64,000 nucleotides of DNA from Lithodes maja. Lineage: Eukaryota; Arthropoda; Malacostraca; Decapoda; Lithodidae. Below the pieces are notes generated by a model. That model saw nothing but the letters and a program-made list of their open reading frames with translations. It did not search any database and was not told where the DNA came from. The position numbers and the translations under genes were made by a program. Below, piece after piece: positions 53,645 to 64,000 of this stretch. The DNA is taken from assembly GCA_037953745.1 (NCBI GenBank), contig JBAKBP010007625.1:34091-98090 (forward strand), given 5' to 3'. Position 1 is the first letter of the stretch, and every line of letters begins with the position of its first letter.

Positions 53645-54718
53645 GAGAGGACACTTGCACCCTTCTTCCACCCAGAAGCCGACTCACCTGCCCGCAAACT
53701 TCTAAGGGGTCCTCCTAATCCCCCCTGGATACGCCCGCCTGGATTTATGACCTTTTGACCCACGCACACCTGCCCTGGAACATCTCAGCTGAAGTCGTCA
53801 GTACTCCGACGAAACCTGAATAAGGCAAGCAATTCCAGGGCTTGATGATCTGGCATGTCAGCAATCTAGCCCTACAATTACCCTCCCATTCAAACAGAGT
53901 ATTGAAACCACGGTGAATATCTCTTAAAGGACGGAGGAGTTATTTTTCCTATCGAGGAATTATTATTGTCACATACCATGGTATACGTAACCATAATAAG
54001 ATAGGCTGCACCTTTTAGTACTAGAAGCATAAACTCGCGGACATGTCCCCACCTTACTTCTCTTAGTAAATCCGCATTCCTACAAACTACCGAGAAATAC
54101 TTGCCATGGTAAGATCCTTGGACTAGTTCTAGGGTTTTGCGAGACACCGTTGCCTCGGCACTCTGCATATAGAAGCCCTTAGTGCATCTGGCCAACGCCA
54201 TGGTAGCGGACACTTGCAATTAAAAGGCTTAAACACCATCCCTGAGTTCTTTGAACCTCTCATAACGATCAGTGGCAGATCGAGTGAATTAGTACAGGTC
54301 ATAAACTTACTAGCTCCTCGCATTAGCCTGATACGTTGTCACTGTGTCATGACACTAGAGACATTGTATTAAAGATAATAAGTCAAGTGTACCGAATCGG
54401 AACTTCATTAACGATTAGCATACCGATCATGATAGACGAGTAACTCTAGCCCCAGACATATCCGGCTAAACCTACTCGCGTTCATCCGATGAAAGTGCCC
54501 GATGTCATGACATTAAGGAACTATCATTTAAGATCCAAAACCAGCTAATCCAACTTATCCACACGACAGGCCAACCTGGACGGCCCAACGGAGAATCTGA
54601 AGACCCCCTTGCTGTTACGTCAACTCATCACCACTCCAGCTCCAAGTGTTAGCTCAGGAGTAAATATTGAAAATTCACATAAAAACCTATACCCAGAAAC
54701 AAGGTATAAGTAATTCAT

Positions 54719-54915
54719 AGTTAGAGTCCACAAGTATTGACTCTGCCTAAAATTCTCACCTGTGCGAAGATACATAAACAAGTTAGAGTCCACTAGTATT
54801 GACTCTGCCTAAATTCTCACCTGTGCAAAGGTGTGTAAATAAGTTAGTCCACCAGTATTGACTCTGCCTGAATTCTCACCAGTACGAAGGTGTACAAATA
54901 ATTAGAGACCAATAC
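54719..54915 (+). repeat. about 64-bp tandem repeat in the LTR, 3 copies
   Basis: Units share GTATTGACTCTGCCTAAATT plus CTCACCTGTGC...AAGGTGT; the third is more diverged. Confidence 0.85.
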
Positions 54916-55339
54916 GATTAATTTAGTCTAATTTATCACAGGTTCTTATGAGAGTTCCTGAATTATTTGTGAGTAAACTTAGAGGTACATACTGCTCTTC
55001 TATCTTGATCCTGTTCCAGATTCTCATCGTGCTAGGAAAGTTTAATATATATTGTAAAGCCATTTATCCACGCATAACTATTAGTATTGTTAAACGTAGT
55101 AGACAAATAAATACTGTTAATAAATATACTCAGTGTTATATGTATCCTTCATTTCTTCTATGTATGTGTTGTGTGATTTTGACTTCTCCAGTTAAGTAGA
55201 GCCTACCAAATCCAATCTCAAAACCTGGTAAAAACCCTGGTATAACATTGGCGGCAGACGATGGTTCTTAATTCGAGAAGAAAAAGTCATCTAAGCACAC
55301 AAAGTAGAAGAGATAGAGCATTATATAACATTAGTCAAC

Positions 55340-56320
55340 ATGGCAGTTAATCGCTCCCAAATTCCCATTCCCAAGTATTATGGGGATATATACGATATCG
55401 AAACTTATCTGGATATGGTTAAGCCAGTGCTTGACCTTGCCTACAACTACTATCGCGAAAAAACGCTGTGTTATTAACGCATTTAGGAAAAACCGTTTCC
55501 TTAGTAGCCACTCAGGTAACACACACTTACCTGGGACCAATTCCGGTCCATTGTGATCAATGCCATCCGGCCATCACTGGGCCCTATTGTCGCCCAAACA
55601 AAAATCGACGAAATCAAATACAAAGGAGATATTGACGTCACTCTGGCCGCCATTAACCAGCACGTTAAATCCGCTTACCCAAAACACACCCTTGAACAAC
55701 AAAAACAACAAGCCTTCAGGCATCTCATCAAAGTGTTACAACTTTTGTTAAAGAACATTTTACCATCCACGATCCCACAGGATTCCAGAAGGACATCCTA
55801 ACGATTAGGAAACTTCTTGCCGGCCGCCCCAAGACGCCCACAGTAACGGCCATAAAAAGATTCACCACACACCCGCAACCCCACAACCGGCAAAGACATT
55901 TTCAAACGTACAACCCCAGACCAACCCCAAGCCACCCTCAGCCTTACATCCCTGGCCACCCCCAACAATTCCGGCCAAGCCAACCCCAAGCCAACCAAAA
56001 ACGGATATATCCAGCATCCAAAAAAGACCGGACATTTCCCTCGAAGATCCACATCAGGATATAAACCTAGAGATCACCCACTAGTGACCATCAACCCTTT
56101 TGATTTTCGAGCATGTAACTCCACCTGTCACCTCCATTACATCCAAGATCAAGCAAACAATGGAAGCAATGTCCCTCGTGTCTCAGCAGCAGAAGAAGAA
56201 TCCCAACAATTAGAGGAAGAAGAAATCGAAGAAGAGTATGGGACCGAAGAAATAGCCCAAATTGCACAAGAAGAAGAGGAAATCCTGGAGGACTCCGACG
56301 AGAATCCCCAGGATTTTTAA
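55340..56320 (+). pseudogene. gag: gag of element 3, frameshifted
   Basis: Met at 55340 opens SQIPIPKYYGDIYDIETYLD, then a stop at about 55,475. Another frame holds MINAIRPSLGPIVAQTKIDE and a Gln-rich stretch, typical of a Gypsy capsid; a later frame has an acidic tail (EEEEILEDSDENP). No CCHC knuckle is readable. Multiple frameshifts. Confidence 0.6.
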
Positions 56321-56329
56321 AACATCCCC

Positions 56330-59300
56330 CGCCCATCATGGCTTCGGCAGGGGAGTCTGCAATCGACAAACCACCACCAATCCACCACCTCGCAAAAAAT
56401 TGAGGCATTCCAATAAGACTCCTAATTGATAAAGTCGCAGCCCGGTCGTGTCTGTTCAACTCTTTATATGTCAAACATAAAAAAAAAACAGTTAGGAAAC
56501 CTAAGAGCTGCCACCACAAACCTCATCAGTGCCGGAGATACCCCGGCCTCTGCCCATTAGGGGAGAGACAGCACCACTGTATATCACAACCCCCCAACCA
56601 AACGCCACCTGCCATCACCCCCTTGTCGTATTTTACTCGGAATGTCAACAATACGACAGGTATATGGGCCTAGACCTGCCGGACTGCGGCAGACGACTCC
56701 TAACTTTAAAAAAAAAAACACTCCGACCCAGAAGAGACCAGCAAACCCCACCCATTACCATCTCTAAGAATAATAGACCCAAATTAGCAAAACTTAAAAA
56801 ACAAAAACAAACATACCACCCCCTCCACTCCAGCACAAGTTAAATATATTGCATCCCGCTCAACGCTACCATTAGCAAAAATTGCCACCCCCCTTTACCC
56901 AGGGACTACAACGCCGCAGAACAACCTATTAAACCTACCGCTCTCACCCATTATCAAAACCTACAAACCAAGAAGTACAACTCTGAATCCCAAACCCCTC
57001 AAACTAAGCATCACCACCGAACAACCCAACTCACTTCCCCAACCCCATCCACCACCCACCATCATTTGCCCCGTAGTAATAAACCAACGCATGTCCATTC
57101 CTCCAAGACATCAACAGTGGGTACCCCTGCACCCCCTTCCCCAGCACAACATGATTATAACCCCAAGACAAACCACCACCTGTATGGAACGCTGCATAAT
57201 TCATCCCGCCCTCATATCCTCCCATCATAACACTATATTAATCGCCAACATATCTGACAAAGATTTGACACTCCCAAAGGGCCTCATCATTGGAGACCTT
57301 GAAACTTTTGACGACCTTGACCCAACCCCGATAAAAACAGCTTCCCCCACCATACTTCCCCCCCTTCCAAACAATTTAACACCACTGCGAAAACACCAAA
57401 TGACACAAGTGTTACAGGAGTTCTCGGACGTGTTCGCCCAAAACCCCACCGAAATAGGAAAAAATCATAGAGGAACACCTCATCCATACTACAGGACCAC
57501 CCATACGTCAACCCTCCCGCAGAAAAAACCCTCTACAACGGCAAAAAGAGGATCGACAAGTGCAAGAAATGTTGGATGTCGGAAAAGCCACACCATCCGT
57601 CAGCCCATGGTCATCCCCCGTAGTGCTAGTAAAAAAGAAAGACGGGTCCATCTGGTTTTGCATAGACTACCGACGCCTAAATGACGCACCCTGTGAAAGA
57701 CGCAACCCTGTTACCCCGCATTGACGACTCGCTAGATTCCCTCCACGGCTCGAATGGTTCACCACCCTCGACCTGCAAGCCGGATACTGGCAAGTTCCGA
57801 TCAAACCTGAACACCAACAAAAAACAGCCATTTCCACCAGTGGAGGACATCTATATGAGTTTAACATCCTACCTTTTGGTCTGTGTAATGGTCCTGCCAC
57901 GTTTTCCCGTCTCTTGGAATCCGGACTAAGACGACTAACTTGGGAAACCTGCCTAGCCTACCTAGACGACGTCATCGCTACGCAAAAACTTGGCCCGAGC
58001 ATATCCAGCAGCTCCGACAAGTACTCCAACGCATCAGACAGGCAGGCTTAAAACACAAACCCTCAAAATGCAAGATGTCCCGAAAGACAGTAGATTTTTT
58101 TAGGCCATGTCATATCAGAGAAAGGTATCTCACCAGACCCACATAAACTCTCAGCCATAAAAGCCCAGGCACCCCTTACTACAGTTAAAGGAGTACAGTC
58201 TTTCCTCAGCCTGGCCACCTACTACAGACACTTGTACTAAATGTTGCCACAATAGCCAAACCCCTCCACGAATTCTCCCACAAAGACACAACATTTGTGT
58301 GGACACGAGAGCGAGACGAAGCGTTCCATACCCTAAAAAACAAATTAGTAAATGCCCCTACCGTAGCATTCCTAGATTATAAACAACCCTTCAGGTTATA
58401 CACCGATGTCTCTCTAGGCACCATAGGTGCAGTCGTCGCCCAAATTCAAGACGGAAAAGAACACATAGGCTAATAGCCTGTGATAGCTCCACCCTAAACA
58501 CCGCCCAACAAAATTTCTCCGCCACCAAAAGAGAGTGCCTCGGCATCATTTGGGCCTTAATTAATTTCCGTTCCTTCCTCAATGGCACGAAGGTCGATAT
58601 CATCACTGACCATCAATCCCTACAATGGCTCCGTCGGTCAGAAACAAATTCAGCCCTCCTAGTACGACGGCGAGAGACACTTGAGGGATACGACTTCGAA
58701 ATCCACTACCGGCCAGGTAAACTGCACACTAATGCCGACGCCCTCTCCCGCCTACCAATACCCGACGTCCAAACATGTACCCTAGCTGCCCTAACACAAT
58801 CCACCCCTGTAACTCGACAAAATAAAATGACACCTGCAGATCCAGAACCTACCTTACTTCAAGCCTGGCGAAAAAAATCAAACCCAAATGGATTCCCAAA
58901 GAAGTTTCTTACCACCTCCATCAGGTCGGTGATCAATTGTATACCGAGTCCGGACACATCGCCGTCGAGCCCCCTACCGCCCAGTCTCATGATAATCATC
59001 CATGAAAGAAATGGAATACATTTAGGCCAAACAAAGATGCAAAAAACCTTTCAACAAATGTATTGGACCACGAATCCGTCGACCATCGCAAAACGTGTCA
59101 CGGAAACATGTAAACCCTCTACCTTAGCCAAGGATAGAGGTAAAACCCCTGGACCAACCGTAAACATTTTAGCCAACAAACCTTGCCAAACACTCTCCGT
59201 CGATGTGATGGTCCCTTTCCCGCAACTAATGGAAAACGATTTATAGTCACGTTCGTTGACGTCTATTCAAGATTCCTAATAGCCTGCCCAATAAATAAAC

Positions 59301-59910
59301 ATAACGCCCTTACCATAGCGGAAGTCCTCGCCACTGAAATTTTCCCAAACTTCGGCATATCCATTACCCTACTCTCCGAAAACACCCCAGAGTTCTCAGG
59401 TCACGTCTGGAAAGCATTCGCACAGAAATGTGGGATAAACATTGCCCACTCATCACCATATTGGCCACAAGGCAACGTCATTTGCGAACGCAGCCACCAA
59501 ATAATCAATAATCAATTACGGAAACGCCTCATCACCCTCAACACCACCAACTGGCCCGCACAAATCAAAATTATTCAATGGGGAATAAACTCCTGCCCTA
59601 GAGTGGACGGCATCACCCCCCATGAACGCTTGTTACTCCCATTTCACCACCTTGCCCAAACACCCACATCCTCAATCAACCTCGACCCCTTACAACACCT
59701 AAAGAACACCTTATATTCGGCACTGAAGGTGTCAAGATGTACAATGCGACACTACCACACCTCACAACCCCTACGCCATAGGCAACACCGTGATGGTAGC
59801 CAAGTTACCCGTAATAAACTAACTAGGTCCCCGCTACGTAGGACCCTGCAAGGTATTAAAAGTCCCAAATCCCTACCAAATCATCGTGGATTATCACGGA
59901 GGGACTAGGA
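56330..59910 (+). pseudogene. pol: pol of element 3 (PR-RT-RH-INT), multiply broken
   Basis: Conventional Gypsy order, unlike elements 1 and 2. Protease remnant near 56,410: LLIDKVAARSCL, where the usual DTGA is DKVA. RT 57,200-58,150: WFCIDYRRLND, LDLQAGYWQVPIKPE, ILPFGLCNGPATF and YLDD at 57959-57970, in several frames. RNase H 58,330-58,770: LYTDVSLGTIG (usual TDAS altered), ITDHQSLQWLR, NADALSRLP. Integrase 59,000-59,740: SVDVMVPF, then LLSENTPEFSG where the second catalytic Asp is Glu, and GNVICERSHQ with the Glu. Frameshifts and stops throughout; not functional. Confidence 0.85.
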
Positions 59911-60647
59911 CATGCCAAAATTGCTTCGTCAGGATCTTCCGTCCTTTGGTTAGTGATAGGGACAGCCACCAACAACCTCCTACGACACCTAGCCAGACAC
60001 CCGACCCACCACCAACGGCTTTCCAGACCCTCACCAAACCTACCCCAGCAAAACCCGCCAAAAAAAAAAAAAAAAAAATCAAAACCAGAATTCCATCACA
60101 CAGATCAAAGCTCTCAACCTCCAACCTCACCTCCCCTGCCATCAACCTCCTCTCACTCAACCCCCCCCCATCAACCAGCCCAAATCAACCATAAAAAAAC
60201 ACATGCATCCAGTCAAACCTCATTTCCTTACCCACAACATACTACGTCCCTGCCTTCCATCCTCATCCCACACTTCATCTTACAAAAAAAAATAAAAAAA
60301 TAAATAAATAAAAAATAAACACACACACTACCGCCAGCAAATATCACTCCAAACAAACCCACAAGAAACCCCACTTACAAACCCCAAGCCATACGACCTT
60401 CAACCTCCCCCCCCCCCCCCCCCACACTTCCTCACCACCACCTTCACCCAAACGAAAACACCAACCCCCCTCAACCACCCCATCTCCACGCACCTCCAAC
60501 CCAACCTAAATTGAGTTACCCACCTCAAACAGATCCACCACCTATTCATCTCCACCCCATACACCAACCACCCACTCCCTACCCCGACCTCTCCCCTACC
60601 AAACCCACCACCACCCACAAACCCAAACCCAAAACCCAACTCCACCC
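59911..60647 (+). other. C- and A-rich 3' part of element 3
   Basis: Very G-poor plus strand with poly-C and poly-A runs (CCCCCC near 60,410). Frames are Pro/Thr/His-rich and not recognisable. The region continues after the inserted TTAA element at 62,148. Confidence 0.5.
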
Positions 60648-61048
60648 TTAACCCTTTACCGGGCACTCATAGAAATACTTAGAAATTTAAATTTTTGACC
60701 CTAGACCATGAAAGTAGACCTAATTCAAAGGTATTTTTGCTTATGATTTTTTTTCACATTTTTGCATATTGAATTAGCAAATCGAGGTTGACGAAGTGAT
60801 CATATATGGACAAGCGCCGGTCTAGGGTAAAAATAATCTTGAATTATGCTATATTGAAAATGTAAATTTAAGGTAAACAAAATACACAGAATAACAGTGA
60901 TATCATTATATTAACCAAAAATAAGCGTTTTATTTTAATAAGTATATACATAGATTATATATGAATATTTTAGTTTAGGTCCTTTTTCACAACCCAGACA
61001 CTGTCTGGTACCCCATGAATAATTAATTCCAAAAAACAAATTAGACAT

Positions 61049-61236
61049 AGGTTCCCCCTGAACAAGTAATTCCAGCAACATTTGGGCATAGCTTCCCCAT
61101 GAACACAGAATTCCAGCAACATTTTGGCATAGGTTCCCCATGGACAATGAATTCCAGCAAAATTTGGGCAGAGGTTCCCCCTGACCAATGAATTTCAGCA
61201 AATTTTGGGCATAGGATCCCCATGAACATTGGTATT
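61049..61236. repeat. about 47-bp imperfect tandem repeat, 4 copies
   Basis: Units of GGTTCCCCATGAACANTGAA plus TTCCAGCAACATTTGGGCATA. Confidence 0.85.
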
Positions 61237-61677
61237 TCTTTATGTGACAGTACTCATATCTCAAAAAAACTTCAGTATATGCCTCACAATATCAAAAATA
61301 TATGTGAACTCACTAAAATATTTGTGAACTCACTAAACTTACCAAACTCATATTTATTTCACTGTACACTTATGAGGAAATAATAGAAATCGGTCATTTA
61401 TTTCTATGTTGAACATTCTAGAATCCCTACCCAAGTTGTGGCCATGTGCCATGCTGATTTGGGTAACTATCATCAAAGTTATATGGTTTTATGTAACTTG
61501 GGAGTACAACCCCTTACCGGGCGAAATGATCATATTTAGTAATTTCAATTCTATAGGCTACCGGGCGTAAGTCCATATATGATCACTTGGGCTTTACCCC
61601 TTACCGGGCGCATGTCCATATTTGATCATTCACTTTTTCGCAAACAAATTTCACCAATTTCCGTATGTTCCACGTAA

Positions 61678-61836
61678 ATGACAACTATATCAGGTTATAG
61701 TACAACTATATCAGGTTATAGTACAACTATATCAGGTTATAGTACAACTATATCAGGTTATAGGTACAACTATATCAGGTTATAGTACAACTATATCAGG
61801 TTATAGTACAACTATATCAGGTTATAGTACAACTAT
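61678..61836. repeat. 21-bp tandem repeat, 8 copies
   Basis: Unit ACAACTATATCAGGTTATAGT; one copy has an extra G. Confidence 0.95.
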
Positions 61837-62147
61837 TCAACTGCATAATATCAGATTATTATCAACTTACCGATATTACGTGATGAGCTAGGGTCGAGGG
61901 CGTCAAGAGAAAAATCGCTGAGATCCTACTTTCTTCATGTCTGGCCTGCAACTGAACTTAGAGTTGCTCTCAACCAATACTGAGATGGCATCAGCTCTTA
62001 CACCATACCCACGTGAGTAGCCTGATCATCGGTGATTGGCTGAGGCATGATGACGTGGTGGCAGACACACACCGGGCGGCTTGGGAGCGCCCTTTTGGAC
62101 GCCCATTTAAGTTACCATATATGGTTCCTCGCCCAGTAAAGGGTTAA

Positions 62148-62249
62148 ACCTACCTTCCACATCAACAAAACCCCAAGCATCACCCAACCTCTCGCACCAA
62201 CCAACTCAAATCACAAAAAAAATAAAAAATAATAAACCCTTGCCTAGCC

Positions 62250-62283
<34 letters not shown>

Positions 62284-62770
62284 CACACTATCCTTCCACT
62301 ATTCCTTCTCCCACACAAAATATTTCACAAAAATTATCCATTTCCTAACAAGTAAACTTACAACCCCACCTCATGACTCAACCTATCACCCCCAACCCTC
62401 GACCTCAAACCCCTCAATCAACCGCCACCTCTACATCCTCCGATATCAGCCCAATTCCATTACCCAGACCATACATTCTCAGAAGATCAGGCCGGTTATC
62501 AAAAACCCCGGCCCGTATTTTCCTCAATTTCGACACACAAACCTCACATCACCTCGTACCACCACATACCACACAAAACTAGCACACAAACACCAACAAC
62601 ACTCTGAATCTCATCAGCAACAAACAGAAAATCAGCCTTCCCACAACCAGTTTTTGAAAGGTTCGGGAGTCCCAGCACTTTTGCGTCCGCAAGGATCAAT
62701 AAAACCCCTCAGGTCACTGACCAGGTCAGCAGTTACCCTCACACCACCACCAGCGCAACAACCACCACCT
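62148..62770 (+). other. C-rich 3' part of element 3, continued
   Basis: G-poor, with C17 and (CA)n runs near 62,250. One frame (62240-62791) is open but low-complexity. I do not recognise a domain. Confidence 0.4.
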
Positions 62771-62774
62771 CTAC

Positions 62775-63524
62775 ATGCCCCTCCACGTTAACCTGCTGTC
62801 CACCACCATGAATTCCTCCACGCCCTTCGTCACCAAGGTAAAATGGACCGCTAACCAAGAAAAGGTATTCAAGATACGATACGTAGACGAAGCACAGACC
62901 GCAGCTATAATCGCAGAAAAACCCTCGTTCTTATCCGTATCAACAAACCCCCAGCATGCTCCAGACCAACGATCCGTAGACTGGTGGGCATACCTCAACA
63001 CCCTCCCTACTTTTGCCCGCAATGGAAATGCATTTTGTTTCCGGGTGAAGTTACGGGGTCGTGTCTATCATTCCCAAGAGGGGAAAAAAATAACCAGGTT
63101 ATCAAAGACCCCCACAACAAAGAAAAGGAAGAACTCAGAAGAAAGGGAAATTAAAACAAATCAACTGCGGAGCCAGAATCATCAGAGAAAACGAAACCGG
63201 AGAGAAGAAGAAGGAGCAACTAAAACAAAAACAATAACAACGAAAATAGAAGCCCCGAATACCAAACTCAGCATAATGCCCAGGATACCCAAGTTGCTCC
63301 ACATCATCAACAGAGAAGACGGAAAGAAACATACCAGACCAGACCTGCACACGAAGAAGGAAAACACATCTCCAACACCAAAGGATAACAATCAAAACCA
63401 CGTGTACGAGAGAACCAACAAAACAAAATCTACACATCTCATCAAACAATTAATTTCCCTACACCCGCTATTAACACCAGGCGAGACGCCAGAATTGCCA
63501 CCATCACCCCGGAGATACCAGTAA
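62775..63524 (+). CDS. ORF of element 3 running into the 3' LTR, unknown function
   Basis: 249 aa; Met at 62775, with MNSSTPFVTKVKWTANQEKV (from 62808) a likelier start. The first ~95 residues look like normal protein sequence (YVDEAQTAAIIAEKPSFLSV, DQRSVDWWAYLNTLPTFARN). From about 63,088 the frame continues into the LTR as a Lys/Arg-rich tail. A polypurine tract (AAGAGGGGAAAAAAA, 63075-63089) lies within it. It follows the position of a third ORF in some Gypsy elements, but there is no visible signal peptide or membrane segment to suggest an envelope. Function unknown. Confidence 0.45.
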   Translation: MPLHVNLLSTTMNSSTPFVTKVKWTANQEKVFKIRYVDEAQTAAIIAEKPSFLSVSTNPQHAPDQRSVDWWAYLNTLPTFARNGNAFCFRVKLRGRVYHSQEGKKITRLSKTPTTKKRKNSEEREIKTNQLRSQNHQRKRNRREEEGATKTKTITTKIEAPNTKLSIMPRIPKLLHIINREDGKKHTRPDLHTKKENTSPTPKDNNQNHVYERTNKTKSTHLIKQLISLHPLLTPGETPELPPSPRRYQ

Positions 63525-64000
63525 CACCAAGCGAAACCATCACCAAAACACCACATGGCTCCCAGAAAGAAGATAGTGTTCAGTCAGGGACAAAAGGACC
63601 AACACAGCCATCTTAAGAGAGGACACTTGCGCCCCTCTTCCACTCAGAAGCCGACTCACCTGCCCGCAAACTTCTAAGGGGTCCTCCTAATCCCCCCTGG
63701 ATATGCCCCCTTAGACTTATGACCTTTTGACCCCCGCACACCTGCCCTGGGACATCTCAGCTGAAGTAGTTAGTACTCCGACGACACCTGAATAAGGCAA
63801 GCAATTCTAGGGCTTGATGATCTGGCATGTCAGCAATCTAGCCCTACAATTACCCTCCCATTCAAACAGAATATTGAAGCCATAGTGAATATCTCTTACA
63901 GGTCTGAGCTCTTTTCCCTATTGAGGAATTATTATTGTCACATACCATAGTATACGTAACCATAATAAGATCCCCAATAGGCTGCACCTTTTAGTACTAG
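63088..64000 (+). repeat. 3' LTR of element 3, cut by the window edge
   Basis: Direct repeat of 53,108-54,010, preceded by a polypurine tract. Differences include many substitutions and small indels, so the insertion is old. Confidence 0.75.

Larger units (their letters stand above)
53108..55247 (+). repeat. 5' LTR (probable) of an old Ty3/Gypsy element (element 3)
   Basis: The sequence from about 53,108 (AAAATAACCAG) onward recurs from 63,088 to the right edge, diverged by several percent with indels. It ends CCCTGGTATAACA, followed by TTGGCGGCAGACG as possible primer-binding site. The left boundary is uncertain: TGTTAAAATAACC at 53,104 would give a TG...CA LTR, but the 3' copy lacks TGTT. 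Confidence 0.65.
60648..62147. mobile_element. 1.5-kb TTAA-flanked element (piggyBac-type)
   Basis: Starts TTAACCCTTTACCGGGCACT at 60648; the other end in reverse is TTAACCCTTTACTGGGCGAG (TTAA 62144-62147). Contains further ACCGGGCG motifs with CATATWTGATCA palindrome-like neighbours near 61,515-61,630, plausible binding sites. No intact transposase. A minus-strand piece RQCLGCEKG near 61,000 might be a trace of a Cys-rich piggyBac C-terminus, but this is weak. Confidence 0.85.

Overview
This is nuclear DNA of a multicellular animal, and it is almost entirely transposable elements and simple or tandem repeats. I see no convincing host protein-coding gene. The content is Gmr1-type Ty3/Gypsy LTR elements, CR1/Jockey- and RTE-type LINEs, many TTAA-bounded piggyBac-type elements, long (TA)n, (CT)n and (GATA)n tracts and many minisatellites. 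It would fit a large repeat-rich invertebrate genome; a decapod crustacean is my guess, but no gene fixes the taxon.

Layout. 1-1385: one end of a piggyBac-like transposon (transposase N-terminus on the minus strand, TTAA end at 1382). 3399-3560: two tRNA-like sequences head to head as a near-perfect hairpin. 3654-12957: a complete, very young LTR retrotransposon with one intact 1714-aa gag-protease-integrase-RT-RNase H polyprotein; integrase lies before RT, as in the Gmr1 clade. 13.0-30.6 kb: old repeats arranged as inverted pairs, with inserted minisatellites, two copies of a TTAA-flanked non-autonomous element (17.8 and 22.9 kb), two copies of an (AAC)n-tailed retroposon (21.0 and 25.3 kb), an RTE LINE tail (23.6 kb) and a Jockey/CR1-like LINE fossil (26.3-28.0 kb). 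30.8-35.9 kb: a nearly full-length but broken CR1-like LINE (ORF1 with zinc-finger and SGNH-esterase features; ORF2 endonuclease-RT), interrupted by a TTAA element and by a 34-bp tandem expansion. 36.4-37.2 kb: a 46-bp minisatellite. 37.4-43.4 kb: more LINE fossils. One is split by a 2.7-kb inverted-repeat transposon carrying a 16-bp/18-bp satellite composite, which itself carries another TTAA element. 43766-51899: a second Gmr1-like element with near-identical LTRs and a target duplication. Its 1256-aa ORF keeps gag and protease, but integrase and RT are deleted or scrambled. 53.1 kb to the right edge: an old, broken Ty3/Gypsy element of conventional order (PR-RT-RH-INT) with long LTRs, interrupted at 60648-62147 by another TTAA element.

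How the parts relate: the intact element at 3.6 kb encodes the enzymes that the 43.8-kb element lacks. Both share LTR ends, primer-binding site, polypurine tract and gag type, so a helper/dependent pair is a reasonable inference. Several nested insertions have a recognisable empty or uninterrupted counterpart elsewhere in the window, so their boundaries and order can be read directly.
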